DNA of 64,000 nt, taken from positions 17,915 to 81,914 of the forward strand of contig LXTR01000019.1 in the NCBI GenBank assembly GCA_001683825.1. The letters run 5' to 3'. The notes beneath the pieces are model-generated. The model made no database searches, was not told the DNA's origin, and saw only the letters and a program-made list of their open reading frames with translations. Positions within the stretch are counted from its first letter, which is position 1. Each line of letters begins with the position of its first letter. A program made the position numbers and the translations under genes. Shown piece by piece: positions 18,695-28,060 of the stretch. This DNA is from Flavobacteriaceae bacterium CP2B (GTDB lineage: Bacteria; Bacteroidota; Bacteroidia; Flavobacteriales; Flavobacteriaceae).

Positions 18695-20392
18695 TTGAAA
18701 AGCGTGCTCTTCCTCTTAGCGGTTGCCCTGACGACCCCTGCATTGTTGGCCCAGGCCGATACCACTGCGGTCAAGCAGATCAACATTGTCTACGGGGCCA
18801 ACTTTACGAAGGACGAAGCACAATACCCCGGGGCCTCGATCTTCAGCAAGGACGAACGCCAGGTGCAGTTTGAACACCAGGGTGCCGACCTCTGGTGCGA
18901 TATCGCCATCTTTTACCAGAAGGAGAACAAACTCAAGGCGATAGGCAATATCCGCCTGCAACAAGGAGATTCCGTGCAAATGACCAGTGGGAAGATCGAT
19001 TACGACGGGGACAAGAAACTGGCCAAGGCCTGGGAATCAGTGGTGCTGAAAAATGCCGACATGACCCTGCGTACCGACACCCTGTATTTTGACCGTGAAC
19101 GCCAGGAATCGTACTACAACCATGGGGGTACCATCGTTGATTCGGTAAATACGCTCACCAGTGAGGTGGGGCGCTACTATATGGTCCCCAAAAAATACCA
19201 GTTCCTCGACAGCGTTCTGATCCGCAACCCAGATTACACCCTGGAGTCGCGGCGGCTGGATTACTACACCACTTCCAGGAATGCCTATATGTACGGCCCC
19301 TCTACCATTACCGGGAAAACCTATAAACTGTACTGTGAACGCGGGTTTTACGATACGAAAGTGGAAAGTGGGTATGGTATCAAAAATACGAGGATCGACT
19401 ACAACAACCGGATTATCGAGGGCGATAGCGTGTATTTTGACAAGGCTTCGCAATTTGCGTCCGCGACCAACAATATTCAGGTAACCGATACCATCAACAA
19501 GGGCGTCATCCGTGCCCATTACGCAGAGGTTTTCAAGGCGCGCGACTCGGTATTCGCTACCAAGAGGGCCGTTTCCGTCAGCCTGGTGCAGCAAGACTCC
19601 CTCTATATGCACGGCGATACCCTGATGGTTACCGGAAAACCTGACGCACGTATCCTCAGGGCCTTCCGCAACGCGAAATTTTACAAGACCGACCTCAGCG
19701 GGAAATGCGATTCCATCCATTTTGAACAAAAGACCGGGATCACCCAACTGATCCGGAACCCGATCCTTTGGAATGTGGAAAACCAGATGACCGGAGACAG
19801 CATCCACCTGCTCTCCGACCTGGAGACCGAGCAGCTAGATTCCCTGAGGGTCATCAACAACGCCTTTATCATCTCACAGGATACCATCGGCATGACGGGC
19901 TTCAACCAGGCCAAGGGGAAGGACCTGTTTGGGAAATTTATCGAAAACGAACTCAAAATCGTCGACCTGGTAAAAAACACCGAGGTCATCTACTACCTGT
20001 ACAATGATGCGCAGGAACTCATCGGCATCAACAAAACCATTTGCAGTGCCATCCGGATGACCCTTGCGGATAATGATATTGAAGACATCACCTTTTTAAC
20101 CAATCCCGATGGCGATATCTTCCCCGAAACCGAGCTGCCCGAAAACAGTCGCAAGTTGAAAGGGTTTGTCTGGCGGGGAGACGAGCGTATCCGGGAGATG
20201 GAGGATATCTTTGACGAAGACGACAACAACATCAGCCTGGTAAATATACGGGGGATTGACAATCCTATCGACATTGATGCGGAAGAAGCGGAACGCAGCC
20301 AAAATGAAGGCGACCCTGTAAATACCGGACAGGCCCCAAACAACAAAGCAACCGTCCCTCCGGGGAAACCCGGGGCACAAAAAGGTGGATAA
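18695..20392 (+). CDS. OstA-like exported protein (LPS transport family)
   Basis: About 565 residues. A signal peptide (KSVLFLLAVALTTPALLAQ) precedes an OstA/LptA-type domain: FTKDEAQYPGASIFSKDERQVQFEHQG, then repeating beta strands (LKAIGNIRLQQGDSVQMTSGKIDYDGDK is typical), continuing as a long beta-jellyroll region, and an acidic, disordered tail. Bacteroidota members are thought to form part of the periplasmic LPS bridge with LptB and LptC (inference). There is no ATG at the 5' end; I prefer TTG at 18695 because TTG 18677 is inside the promoter box. An aminotransferase gene follows after 6 bases. Confidence 0.85.
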   Translation: MKSVLFLLAVALTTPALLAQADTTAVKQINIVYGANFTKDEAQYPGASIFSKDERQVQFEHQGADLWCDIAIFYQKENKLKAIGNIRLQQGDSVQMTSGKIDYDGDKKLAKAWESVVLKNADMTLRTDTLYFDRERQESYYNHGGTIVDSVNTLTSEVGRYYMVPKKYQFLDSVLIRNPDYTLESRRLDYYTTSRNAYMYGPSTITGKTYKLYCERGFYDTKVESGYGIKNTRIDYNNRIIEGDSVYFDKASQFASATNNIQVTDTINKGVIRAHYAEVFKARDSVFATKRAVSVSLVQQDSLYMHGDTLMVTGKPDARILRAFRNAKFYKTDLSGKCDSIHFEQKTGITQLIRNPILWNVENQMTGDSIHLLSDLETEQLDSLRVINNAFIISQDTIGMTGFNQAKGKDLFGKFIENELKIVDLVKNTEVIYYLYNDAQELIGINKTICSAIRMTLADNDIEDITFLTNPDGDIFPETELPENSRKLKGFVWRGDERIREMEDIFDEDDNNISLVNIRGIDNPIDIDAEEAERSQNEGDPVNTGQAPNNKATVPPGKPGAQKGG

Positions 20393-20398
20393 GTTGGT

Positions 20399-21574
20399 AT
20401 GAAGGATGACTTTTACACATATCAGGCGCAGACCAGCCCCCACCCCCTTTCCCTGGAAATAGCCCGAGCATCGGGTTGTTACCTGTATGACACCGGGGGC
20501 CGGGCCCACCTAGACTTTGTAGCCGGGGTATCGGCCTGCAGCCTGGGGCATTGCCACCCGGCCGTGGTAAAAGCCATACAGGAACAGGCGGCGGCCTATA
20601 TGCATGTCATGGTCTACGGGGAATATATTCTGTCGCCGGCCGTGGCCCTGACCAAAAAACTCGCCTCCCTCCTGCCCGAAGGCCTGGAGACGACCTATCT
20701 TGTGAATTCGGGAACCGAAGCTATGGAAGGCGCCCTGAAGTTGGCCAGGAGGGCGACGGGGCGCAGTGGCCTGGTAGCGGCTCACGGGGCCTATCACGGA
20801 AACACCATGGGAAGCCTGAGCCTGATGGACTTTGAGGAACGCAAGGCCCCCTTCAGGCCCTTACTTCCCGATGTGCGCTTTATCCACTTCAACAAGGAGG
20901 AAGACCTGGAAAAAATCAACCACCACACCGCGGCCGTGGTATTGGAGACCATACAGGGTGGTGCCGGTTTCGTATTGCCTGAAGCCGGATACCTGAAAAA
21001 GGTCAGGGAACGCTGTACGGCGGTGGGGGCCCTGTTGATCCTGGATGAAGTCCAGCCCGGGTTTGGCCGTACCGGTACACTCTTCGCCTTTGAGCATTAT
21101 GATTGTGTTCCGGATATCCTGGTCATGGGTAAAGGAATGGCATCTGGCCTCCCGGTAGGCGCCTTTACCGCCAGCAAATCGCTCATGCAGCGGTTAAGTG
21201 AGCGTCCTGAATTGGGCCATATTACCACTTTTGGGGGCAACCCCGTCATCGCCGCCGCCGCCTTGGCCACCCTGGAGGAGATTAGCGAAAGTGGGGTCAT
21301 GGATGGGATAGCGGCCAGGGAAGCACGCTTCAGGGAACGCCTGAAGCACCCCTTGATTAAAGAGATACGGGGCAGGGGGCTAATGCTAGCCCCCATCCTG
21401 GAAAGCCGGGAACTCACCGATGCCGTGATATTGAAATGCGCGGAAAGAGGCCTGGTACTCTTTTGGTTGCTGTTTGAGCCCAAAGCGCTGCGAATATCAC
21501 CCCCGCTAACCATTACCCTGGAAGAAATTGACCGCGGTTGCGACATACTTTTAGGGGTCCTCGATACGTTTTAA
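20399..21574 (+). CDS. Class III PLP-dependent aminotransferase
   Basis: 391 residues, close in layout to acetylornithine/4-aminobutyrate-type enzymes: YLYDTGGRAHLDFVAGVSACSLGHCHP, the NSGTEAMEGALKLAR phosphate-binding loop, AAHGAYHGNTMGS, LILDEVQPGFGRTG (Asp that contacts the pyridine N) and MGKGMASGLPVGA with the PLP Lys at about residue 245. The amino donor is not deducible. It begins 6 bases after the OstA-like gene, a neighbourhood also common in other flavobacteria. Confidence 0.92.
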   Translation: MKDDFYTYQAQTSPHPLSLEIARASGCYLYDTGGRAHLDFVAGVSACSLGHCHPAVVKAIQEQAAAYMHVMVYGEYILSPAVALTKKLASLLPEGLETTYLVNSGTEAMEGALKLARRATGRSGLVAAHGAYHGNTMGSLSLMDFEERKAPFRPLLPDVRFIHFNKEEDLEKINHHTAAVVLETIQGGAGFVLPEAGYLKKVRERCTAVGALLILDEVQPGFGRTGTLFAFEHYDCVPDILVMGKGMASGLPVGAFTASKSLMQRLSERPELGHITTFGGNPVIAAAALATLEEISESGVMDGIAAREARFRERLKHPLIKEIRGRGLMLAPILESRELTDAVILKCAERGLVLFWLLFEPKALRISPPLTITLEEIDRGCDILLGVLDTF

Positions 21575-21679
21575 TAGCAGGTTGTTAACTATTTTGTTAA
21601 TAAGAATGACCCTTTTCGAAAAAATGAAAGGTCTTAAAATGGCTAATTTTAAGTCCATAGTAGAACCAAACCCGATTCT

Positions 21680-23080
21680 ATGGCGTTAGACCCTAACGAA
21701 CAATCCAGCCAACCCATAGCGAAGTTTGAATCCATGTTGAAGACTGACGATGTCTATTTCTTTGATGCGGAAGACTTCGAAGACATTATCCACCACTATC
21801 TGAACATTGGAAAGATATCCCTCGCCAAAAAAGCAATTAAAATCAGTTTGCTGCAGCATCCTGACGCGACCGAGCTGAAGCTCTTGGATGTGGAGGTGAT
21901 GGTTTTTGAGAACAAGCTGGAAACCGCTGAAAAGATATTGGATGAACTGCAGCGGATAGATGCCCACAATGAGGAAATATACATCCAACGTGCCAATATC
22001 TTTTCCAAAAAAGACAACCACGAGGCGGCAGTAAACCTGTTGAACAAGGCGTTGGAACTATCGGAAGACAGTTTTGACATCTATTCGCTCCTGGGGATGG
22101 AATACCTGTTTATGGATGATTTTGAAATGGCCAAGGTACATTTCATGCGGTGCCTGGATTTTGACGACCAGGACTATTCCTCGCTCTATAATGTGATCTA
22201 CTGCTTTGAGTTCCTGGAAGACTATGACGGGGCGATCCACTACCTGAATGAGTACCTCGAAAGGAACCCCTATTGCCAGGTAGCCTGGCACCAGTTGGGG
22301 AAACAGTATGTTACCAAGGAAATGTACAAGGAGGCCCAGGCAGCCTTTGATTTCGCCATTTATTCCGACGACACCTTCATTGGCGCCTATTTTGAAAAAG
22401 GCAAGGTCCTGGAGCAACTGGGCCGGTACGACGAAGCCATAGAAAACTACGAAACCACCATTACCATAGAAGACCCCACTTCCCATGCATACCTGCGTAT
22501 GGGCGTTTGCCATGAAAAACTGAGGAATGATGACATGGCAAAATTCTACTATTACAAAACGGTGCATGAAGATCCCCTGCTGGACAAAGGATGGCTCGCC
22601 ATTACCGATTTTTATTTCAGGAAGCGGAATTTTAAACGGGCGCTGTATTATATCAACAAGGCCATAAATATTGACGGGGAAAACCCCCTCTACTGGAAAA
22701 AATGCGCGATGATCCATGCCGCCCTCAAAAATTATGACGAAGCCGATTACGCTTTCAAGCAAAGTGTCGACCTGGGCAATTACGAACTGGAGACCTGGCT
22801 GGGCTGGGCAGAGGTGGTCGCCCGCAACGAGGAACTGGATGCGGCCCGGCAGATCCTGACCCAGGGCCTGGAATTCTACCCGGAAAGTGCCGAGCTGGAA
22901 TATAAAATGACGGGGATCCTACTGATGATGAACGACCTGATCAACGCACAGCTGCGTTTTATAAAGGCACTTAAATCAGACTATTCCAAACTGCCGCTTT
23001 TTGAGAAAGGCTTCCCCTCCTACTTCAAATCAGACTGGGCCCAGAACATTATCTCGGGGATTCGGAAAGCTTCCAAATAA
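21680..23080 (+). CDS. Tetratricopeptide repeat protein (cytoplasmic)
   Basis: 466 residues, no signal peptide or membrane segment. Essentially the whole length is TPR helices, about ten repeats, for example HEAAVNLLNKALELSEDSF, GAIHYLNEYLERNPYCQVAW, KEAQAAFDFAIYSDD, RYDEAIENYETTITIED and NYDEADYAFKQSVDLGN. It probably acts as a protein-interaction scaffold; the partner is unknown. A near-consensus -7 box (TAATTTTA, 21644-21651) precedes it, and the DUF368 operon follows behind its own promoter. Confidence 0.9.
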   Translation: MALDPNEQSSQPIAKFESMLKTDDVYFFDAEDFEDIIHHYLNIGKISLAKKAIKISLLQHPDATELKLLDVEVMVFENKLETAEKILDELQRIDAHNEEIYIQRANIFSKKDNHEAAVNLLNKALELSEDSFDIYSLLGMEYLFMDDFEMAKVHFMRCLDFDDQDYSSLYNVIYCFEFLEDYDGAIHYLNEYLERNPYCQVAWHQLGKQYVTKEMYKEAQAAFDFAIYSDDTFIGAYFEKGKVLEQLGRYDEAIENYETTITIEDPTSHAYLRMGVCHEKLRNDDMAKFYYYKTVHEDPLLDKGWLAITDFYFRKRNFKRALYYINKAINIDGENPLYWKKCAMIHAALKNYDEADYAFKQSVDLGNYELETWLGWAEVVARNEELDAARQILTQGLEFYPESAELEYKMTGILLMMNDLINAQLRFIKALKSDYSKLPLFEKGFPSYFKSDWAQNIISGIRKASK

Positions 23081-23085
23081 AGAAC

Positions 23086-23093
23086 TACTTTTG
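23086..23093 (+). promoter_or_regulatory. -7 promoter box (TACTTTTG) for the DUF368-DUF368-aroE operon
   Basis: Exact TAnnTTTG match, 14 bases upstream of the ATG at 23108, in the 27-base gap after the TPR gene. Confidence 0.6.
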
Positions 23094-23107
23094 TTTTTTA
23101 TTTTTTT

Positions 23108-24025
23108 ATGGGAAAGCGCAACCGATTAGATTATATAATACTTGCCCTGAAAGGAATGGCCATGGGAGCGGCCGATGTGGTCCCGGGCGTTTCCGGGGGC
23201 ACCATCGCCTTCATTTCGGGAATCTACGAGGAACTCATTTCGTCCATTAACGGGGTGAACTTTTCCCTGGTTACCACCTGGAAAAAAGAAGGTTTCCTCG
23301 CTTTTTGGAACAAGGTCAACGGGGGGTTTCTGCTGTCCCTCGTCATTGGTATCGGTATCAGCGTGGCCTCCCTGGCGAAATTCATCAGCTGGTTGCTGGA
23401 GAACCAACCCGTACTGCTTTGGTCCTTCTTTTTTGGATTGGTCCTGGCCAGTATCTTCATCGTGGCACGATCCATTGAACGCTGGAACCTGGGGGTCATC
23501 TTTACCCTGCTCGGCGGTGCGGGGCTGGCCTGGTATATTACCTCCCTGCCGCCTATTGAAAATACGGCCAGTTTGCCCTTCCTCTTCCTCTCGGGCGCCC
23601 TGGCCATATGCGCCATGATCCTTCCGGGAATTTCCGGCGCATTTATCCTGGTACTTTTGGGTTCTTATAAAACCGTCCTCGATGCCGTACACCAACGGAA
23701 CCTCTTGCTACTGCTTACCGTTGCCCTGGGGGCGTTGTTTGGCCTGCTTAGTTTTGCCCGCCTGCTGAAATGGATGTTCAACCACTACAAAGACCTTACC
23801 CTTGCTTTGCTTACAGGGTTCATCGTGGGTTCGCTAAACAAAATCTGGCCATGGAAAGCCGTGCTGGAATCGCGGGTATACGGCGATAAATTAATCGCCG
23901 TCAGGGAAGCGAACGTATCTCCGTTCACCTATGCGGGCGATTCGCAATTAGTCCTGGCCACGGTTTTAGGTATCCTGGGTTTTTCCCTTATTTTTATACT
24001 CGAAAAACTGGCCTCAAAAAAGTAA
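23108..24025 (+). CDS. DUF368 (PopT-type) membrane protein, copy 1
   Basis: 305 residues, about eight to nine hydrophobic segments. Diagnostic motifs of DUF368 are ALKGMAMGAADVVPGVSGGTI near the N-terminus and its inverted-repeat counterpart AMILPGISGAFILVLLGSY in the second half, plus LTGFIVGSLNKIWPWK. DUF368 proteins (PopT) were shown in other bacteria to return undecaprenyl phosphate across the inner membrane for reuse in peptidoglycan and LPS assembly. Here two copies lie in tandem, separated by 12 bases and followed by aroE. Confidence 0.9.
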   Translation: MGKRNRLDYIILALKGMAMGAADVVPGVSGGTIAFISGIYEELISSINGVNFSLVTTWKKEGFLAFWNKVNGGFLLSLVIGIGISVASLAKFISWLLENQPVLLWSFFFGLVLASIFIVARSIERWNLGVIFTLLGGAGLAWYITSLPPIENTASLPFLFLSGALAICAMILPGISGAFILVLLGSYKTVLDAVHQRNLLLLLTVALGALFGLLSFARLLKWMFNHYKDLTLALLTGFIVGSLNKIWPWKAVLESRVYGDKLIAVREANVSPFTYAGDSQLVLATVLGILGFSLIFILEKLASKK

Positions 24026-24037
24026 TCTCCTCTACCC

Positions 24038-25057
24038 ATGCACCAGCCCAGATCCTTAATGGACAAGTTTTTTTTGTTTGTAAAGGGGCTCTGTATGGGC
24101 GCAGCGAACAAGGTACCCGGGGTTTCGGGGGGCATTGTCGCCTTTGTTGTCGGGTTTTATGAAGAATTCATCTATTCCCTGCAAAAGGTCAACCTGAAAG
24201 CATTAAAGCTCCTGGTAAATGGCAGGTTTAGCAGCTTTTACCGGTATGTCAACGGCACCTTCCTCAGCTTTCTGATTGCGGGCATGCTTTTTAGCTATTT
24301 CAGTGTCTCCAAGCTACTGGATTATTTCCTGGAACAAAAGGAGTTGTACGTATGGGCGGCGTTTTTTGGCATGATCATCGGCTCGATTTACTACATCGGC
24401 AAGGACTTTGAAAACTGGAACAAGAAGACCATCCCGGCCGGGATCCTGGGCCTGGTGATCGGGATTTCCATCAGTTTTTTAAGCCCGGCCAAGGAGAACG
24501 ATAACCTTTGGTTTATTTTCCTATGCGGCATGATCAGCGTATCCGGGATGACCCTTCCGGGGCTATCCGGGTCCTTTATCCTGATCCTGCTGGGAAACTA
24601 TGTACTGTTGCTTGTAGATTCCGTGAATTCACTCTACGATACCATGGCAGAACTGCTACAGGGCGATTTCAGCTTTACGACCAACCAAAAAAGACTTGAA
24701 ACACTACGGATACTCGCGGTTTTCACCGCCGGGTCCGCCGCTGGCCTGGTGTCCTTGTCACACCTGCTTGGCTATGTCCTCAAACACTTTAAACACCTGA
24801 CCACCGCGGTGATCCTGGGTTTTATCACCGGTTCCCTGGGGGTGGTCTGGCCCTGGAAAAGGACCATCTTTATGCAGGCCGCCGACGGGAGCCCTATCCT
24901 GGATTCCAATGGCGACAAGATCATTATCAACTACCAGCGCTACCTCCCCGACATGTCCCTTTCGGAAACCTGGTGGGCGGTGCTGCTGGTCGGGATGGGG
25001 GTTCTGGTGTTGCTGGGACTCGACTGGTACGGTAAAAACAGACAAAACAATGGCTAA
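24038..25057 (+). CDS. DUF368 (PopT-type) membrane protein, copy 2
   Basis: 339 residues; a diverged paralogue of the gene before it. It keeps both family motifs (GLCMGAANKVPGVSGGIVAFVVG and GMTLPGLSGSFILILLGNY) and ILGFITGSLGVVWPWK, but has an extra loop of about 30 residues (DTMAELLQGDFSFTTNQKR) and a longer loop after the WPWK motif (ADGSPILDSNGDKIIINYQ). The divergence indicates an old duplication with possible specialisation. Its end overlaps aroE by 8 bases. Confidence 0.9.
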   Translation: MHQPRSLMDKFFLFVKGLCMGAANKVPGVSGGIVAFVVGFYEEFIYSLQKVNLKALKLLVNGRFSSFYRYVNGTFLSFLIAGMLFSYFSVSKLLDYFLEQKELYVWAAFFGMIIGSIYYIGKDFENWNKKTIPAGILGLVIGISISFLSPAKENDNLWFIFLCGMISVSGMTLPGLSGSFILILLGNYVLLLVDSVNSLYDTMAELLQGDFSFTTNQKRLETLRILAVFTAGSAAGLVSLSHLLGYVLKHFKHLTTAVILGFITGSLGVVWPWKRTIFMQAADGSPILDSNGDKIIINYQRYLPDMSLSETWWAVLLVGMGVLVLLGLDWYGKNRQNNG

Positions 25058-25781
25058 ATTCGGACTTGTCGGCAAGCATATCTCCTACTCTTTTTCAAAG
25101 GGATATTTCCACCGCAAATTTTCGGAGCTGCAGTTGGCAGGCTACCGGTACGAAAACTTCGACCTGGAGTCTATCGAGGAGTTCCCCGATATGTTGCGCA
25201 ACAACCCCGGGCTTGTGGGGCTAAACGTGACCATTCCCTACAAGGAGGCCATCATTCCCTATTTGGATGAATTGGATGTGGAAGCCGCCAGGATAGGGGC
25301 GGTAAACACGATCAAAATCGGGGCCGGGGGACTCAAAGGGTATAATACCGATGCTTACGGCTTTCAAAAATCCCTGGAACCCCTGTTGCGGGGGCAACAT
25401 AAAAAGGCTCTGATCCTTGGGACGGGTGGCGCCTCCAAGGCCGTTGCCCATGTCTTCAGGTCGCTCTCCATTGCCTTCAGGTACGTATCGCGCCAACCGG
25501 GCCCAGGCCAATTGTCCTATGAATCCCTCGGGGAAGACATCATGAATTCGCATGCAATCATTGTGAACACCACCCCCCTGGGTACCCATCCCAATATCAG
25601 CGAGAAACCTTTGGTTCCCTATGATCTGATCAGCCCGGACCACCTGCTTTTCGACCTGATCTACAATCCGGAAAAAACAGCCTTTTTACAGGAAGGCGAA
25701 AAACGGGGCGCCCAAATTAAAAACGGCCTCAGGATGCTGGAATTGCAAGCCGAAAAGGCCTGGGAAATCTGGAATTCATAG
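25050..25781 (+). CDS. aroE: Shikimate dehydrogenase
   Basis: NADPH-dependent reduction of 3-dehydroshikimate, the fourth step of the shikimate pathway. 243 residues, at the short end for AroE but typical of Bacteroidota. Motifs: GKHISYSFSKGYF (substrate Ser residues), GLNVTIPYKEAI (catalytic Lys), GAVNTIK, GYNTDAYGF (catalytic Asp), the dinucleotide site LILGTGGASKAV and NTTPLGTHP, then LIYNPEKTAFL. The start is the ATG at 25050; the frame extends further upstream but only within the DUF368 gene. Confidence 0.95.
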   Translation: MAKFGLVGKHISYSFSKGYFHRKFSELQLAGYRYENFDLESIEEFPDMLRNNPGLVGLNVTIPYKEAIIPYLDELDVEAARIGAVNTIKIGAGGLKGYNTDAYGFQKSLEPLLRGQHKKALILGTGGASKAVAHVFRSLSIAFRYVSRQPGPGQLSYESLGEDIMNSHAIIVNTTPLGTHPNISEKPLVPYDLISPDHLLFDLIYNPEKTAFLQEGEKRGAQIKNGLRMLELQAEKAWEIWNS

Positions 25782-25929
25782 CGCGGCATTCCAAGGCACG
25801 GGAGTTCGTGTCCCGGGGGCGATAGCGCGAAAACCTCCGTAAAAAAGAACCTGCATTGCCTTTGTAGAATGCGCGCTTAGTAGTATCTTACCGTAGAATC
25901 GCTTGGATGCGCCTTAAAAATCCAAAGCT

Positions 25930-27963
25930 ATGTTGGAAGAGAAGGACCATAAACTGCAGGATACCGCAGGGGGAAAAGAAGGATCGGAAACAGCAGGTTC
26001 GGGCACCGATCCGGGAAAAACACCCGACACCGAACCCGAAGCCGGCCATGCGCCGGAAAAAGAGCCTGAGCAGACTGAGGACAAGGATGTCCTGGAAGAA
26101 ATAGACGAATCCAATGCAGAGGATGCGGAGGATGAGGACAACCAGGCAAGGCACCACATCCCCTTGCTGGATTACCCTTCCATGTCCATGGAAAATCTGG
26201 TAGGGGAATTGCAGCGTCTTGTGCGGAACGAAAAGGTACAGGCCATCCGGAAGCACGTAGACCAGATTAAATACGAGTTCGACCTCAAGTTCCAGGATTT
26301 CCTCGAACATAAGAAGGAGGAATTTATCAACCGGGGCGGGAACGAGATTGATTTCCGGTACAATTCGGTCACCAAAAGGCAATTCAATGAAGTCTATGCC
26401 GATTACCGTGAAAAACGCAACCAGTACTACCGCAACCTCGACCAAAGCCTTAAAGAAAACCTCGCCAACCGCCTAGCCATCATTGAAGAGCTAAAAAGCC
26501 TGGTGAATGTAGAAGAGGATATCAACACCACCTATAAAAACTTCAAAGAACTGCAGGAACGGTGGCGCCATGCGGGGCCCGTGCCAAGGGCCAACTACAA
26601 CGATGTCTGGCGCACCTACCACCACCATATCGAGATTTTCTACGATTTCCTCCATTTGAACCGGGAACTCCGGGACCTTGATTTTAAACACAACCTGGAA
26701 GAAAAACAAAAATTGGTGGAACGGGCCGAAAAACTGGCCGAGGAACCCGACCTCAACAAGGCTTTCCGGGAATTGCAAACCCTGCACAAAATCTGGAAGG
26801 AAGATATAGGCCCCGTAGACCAGGAGCACCGGGACGCCATCTGGGAGCGCTTTAGCAACGCCACCAAGGCGATGCACCACCGCCGGCAGGAGCACTACAA
26901 AGAACTGGAAAAATCCTACGAGCAAAACCTCGAGAAGAAAAAGGATATCATTGCCAAAATTTCGGCCATAGCTGCCAACGTCGCGAACAACCACCGTGGG
27001 TTGCAAGAACAGATCCGGGAGGTTGAAGCACATAGGGAAGCGTTTTTCAAGGCGGGAAAAGTACCCCAAAAGGTAAACGAGGCCACCTGGGCGGCTTTCA
27101 AAGAGGCCGTTCGCTCCTTCAACCGGAACAAGAATGCCTATTATAAGAACCTCAAAAAAGAACAACAGGATAACCTGGAAAAGAAAAGGGCCCTGCTCGA
27201 AACAGCCCTGGCCTTAAAGGACAGTGAAGACTGGGAGATGGCCACGCCGGAAATGAAACGAATCCAGATGGAATGGAAAGCTATCGGCCATGTCCCCAGG
27301 AAGTATTCGGACAAGATCTGGAAAGATTTCAAGAATGCCTGTAACCACTACTTTGACCGCCTTCATGCCACAAAAAACAAGGCGCACAAGGGGGAGGCCG
27401 AAAATCTGGAGAAGAAGATCGCATGCCTCCAACAATTAAAGGATTTCAAATTGTCGGGGCATCGTGAAAAAGATATAGCCGCCCTGAAGGAAATTATCGT
27501 GGAATGGAAGTCGTACGGGCGCGTTCCGTACAACAAAAAAGGGATCAATGGGAAATTCAACAAGATCCTCGATGCGCTTTTCAAAAAACTGGACATTAGC
27601 AGGCAGGAAGCCGAATTACTGAAATACGGCAATAAAATCCAGCAGCTGGCCCATACGGAAAACGACGATGCCATTTACCGGGAACGCACCTTTATCAAGC
27701 GTAAAATAACCGAGAGCAAGGACGAGATCAGGCAATTGGAAAACAACCTGCAGTTTTTCTCCAACGCCTCCGAAGATAACCCGCTGGTACAGGAAGTGAT
27801 ACAAAAAATTGAACGCCATAAAGAGGCGCTTGCCACCTGGAAGGCCAAACTTAAAAAGCTCAACATCCTCCAGAATAACCTGATCAGGGCAGCCGGGGAA
27901 GAAGAAGACGGGGAGGAAGACGGGGAGGAAGACGGGGAAGACGATACCACCGGGGAAGCTTAA
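25930..27963 (+). CDS. DUF349 coiled-coil protein
   Basis: 677 residues. An acidic, low-complexity N-terminus (about residues 1-75) is followed by five or so DUF349 repeats of about 75 residues, each with a W-x-x-x-G-x-V/x-P-R core: ERWRHAGPVPRANYNDVW, KIWKEDIGPVDQEHRDAIW, FKAGKVPQKVNEATW, MEWKAIGHVPRKYSDKIW, VEWKSYGRVPYNKKG. It ends in a coiled coil and an acidic repeat tail (GEEDGEEDGEED). DUF349 proteins are widespread in Bacteroidota but have no settled function. The tail is encoded by a three-fold 12-bp repeat at about 27907-27942. Confidence 0.9.
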   Translation: MLEEKDHKLQDTAGGKEGSETAGSGTDPGKTPDTEPEAGHAPEKEPEQTEDKDVLEEIDESNAEDAEDEDNQARHHIPLLDYPSMSMENLVGELQRLVRNEKVQAIRKHVDQIKYEFDLKFQDFLEHKKEEFINRGGNEIDFRYNSVTKRQFNEVYADYREKRNQYYRNLDQSLKENLANRLAIIEELKSLVNVEEDINTTYKNFKELQERWRHAGPVPRANYNDVWRTYHHHIEIFYDFLHLNRELRDLDFKHNLEEKQKLVERAEKLAEEPDLNKAFRELQTLHKIWKEDIGPVDQEHRDAIWERFSNATKAMHHRRQEHYKELEKSYEQNLEKKKDIIAKISAIAANVANNHRGLQEQIREVEAHREAFFKAGKVPQKVNEATWAAFKEAVRSFNRNKNAYYKNLKKEQQDNLEKKRALLETALALKDSEDWEMATPEMKRIQMEWKAIGHVPRKYSDKIWKDFKNACNHYFDRLHATKNKAHKGEAENLEKKIACLQQLKDFKLSGHREKDIAALKEIIVEWKSYGRVPYNKKGINGKFNKILDALFKKLDISRQEAELLKYGNKIQQLAHTENDDAIYRERTFIKRKITESKDEIRQLENNLQFFSNASEDNPLVQEVIQKIERHKEALATWKAKLKKLNILQNNLIRAAGEEEDGEEDGEEDGEDDTTGEA

Positions 27964-28007
27964 TGGCCGCGGCATCACAGTACTCCTGGTCCTTTTCTGG
28001 AGGGGGT

Positions 28008-28033
28008 AAAAAAAACGGGCCGTTACCGGCCCG
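28008..28033 (-). terminator. Rho-independent terminator of rny
   Basis: On the minus strand CGGGCCG (28033-28027) pairs with CGGCCCG (28022-28016) around a 4-base loop, followed by eight T (28015-28008). It lies 28 bases after the rny stop. Confidence 0.9.
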
Positions 28034-28060
28034 CACTTAATTGTTGTTCCCCATTCCCGC

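Noticed and set aside
24909..25049. Upstream extension of aroE
   Set aside because: It overlaps the coding end of the second DUF368 gene in another frame. The ATG at 25050 gives the standard AroE N-terminus.
25782..25929. Possible terminator hairpin or structured RNA between aroE and the DUF349 gene
   Set aside because: Only a 5-bp stem (CGGGA/TCCCG) with no T tract could be found. A TGCCTTTG at 25857-25864 is one base off the promoter consensus but weak evidence.
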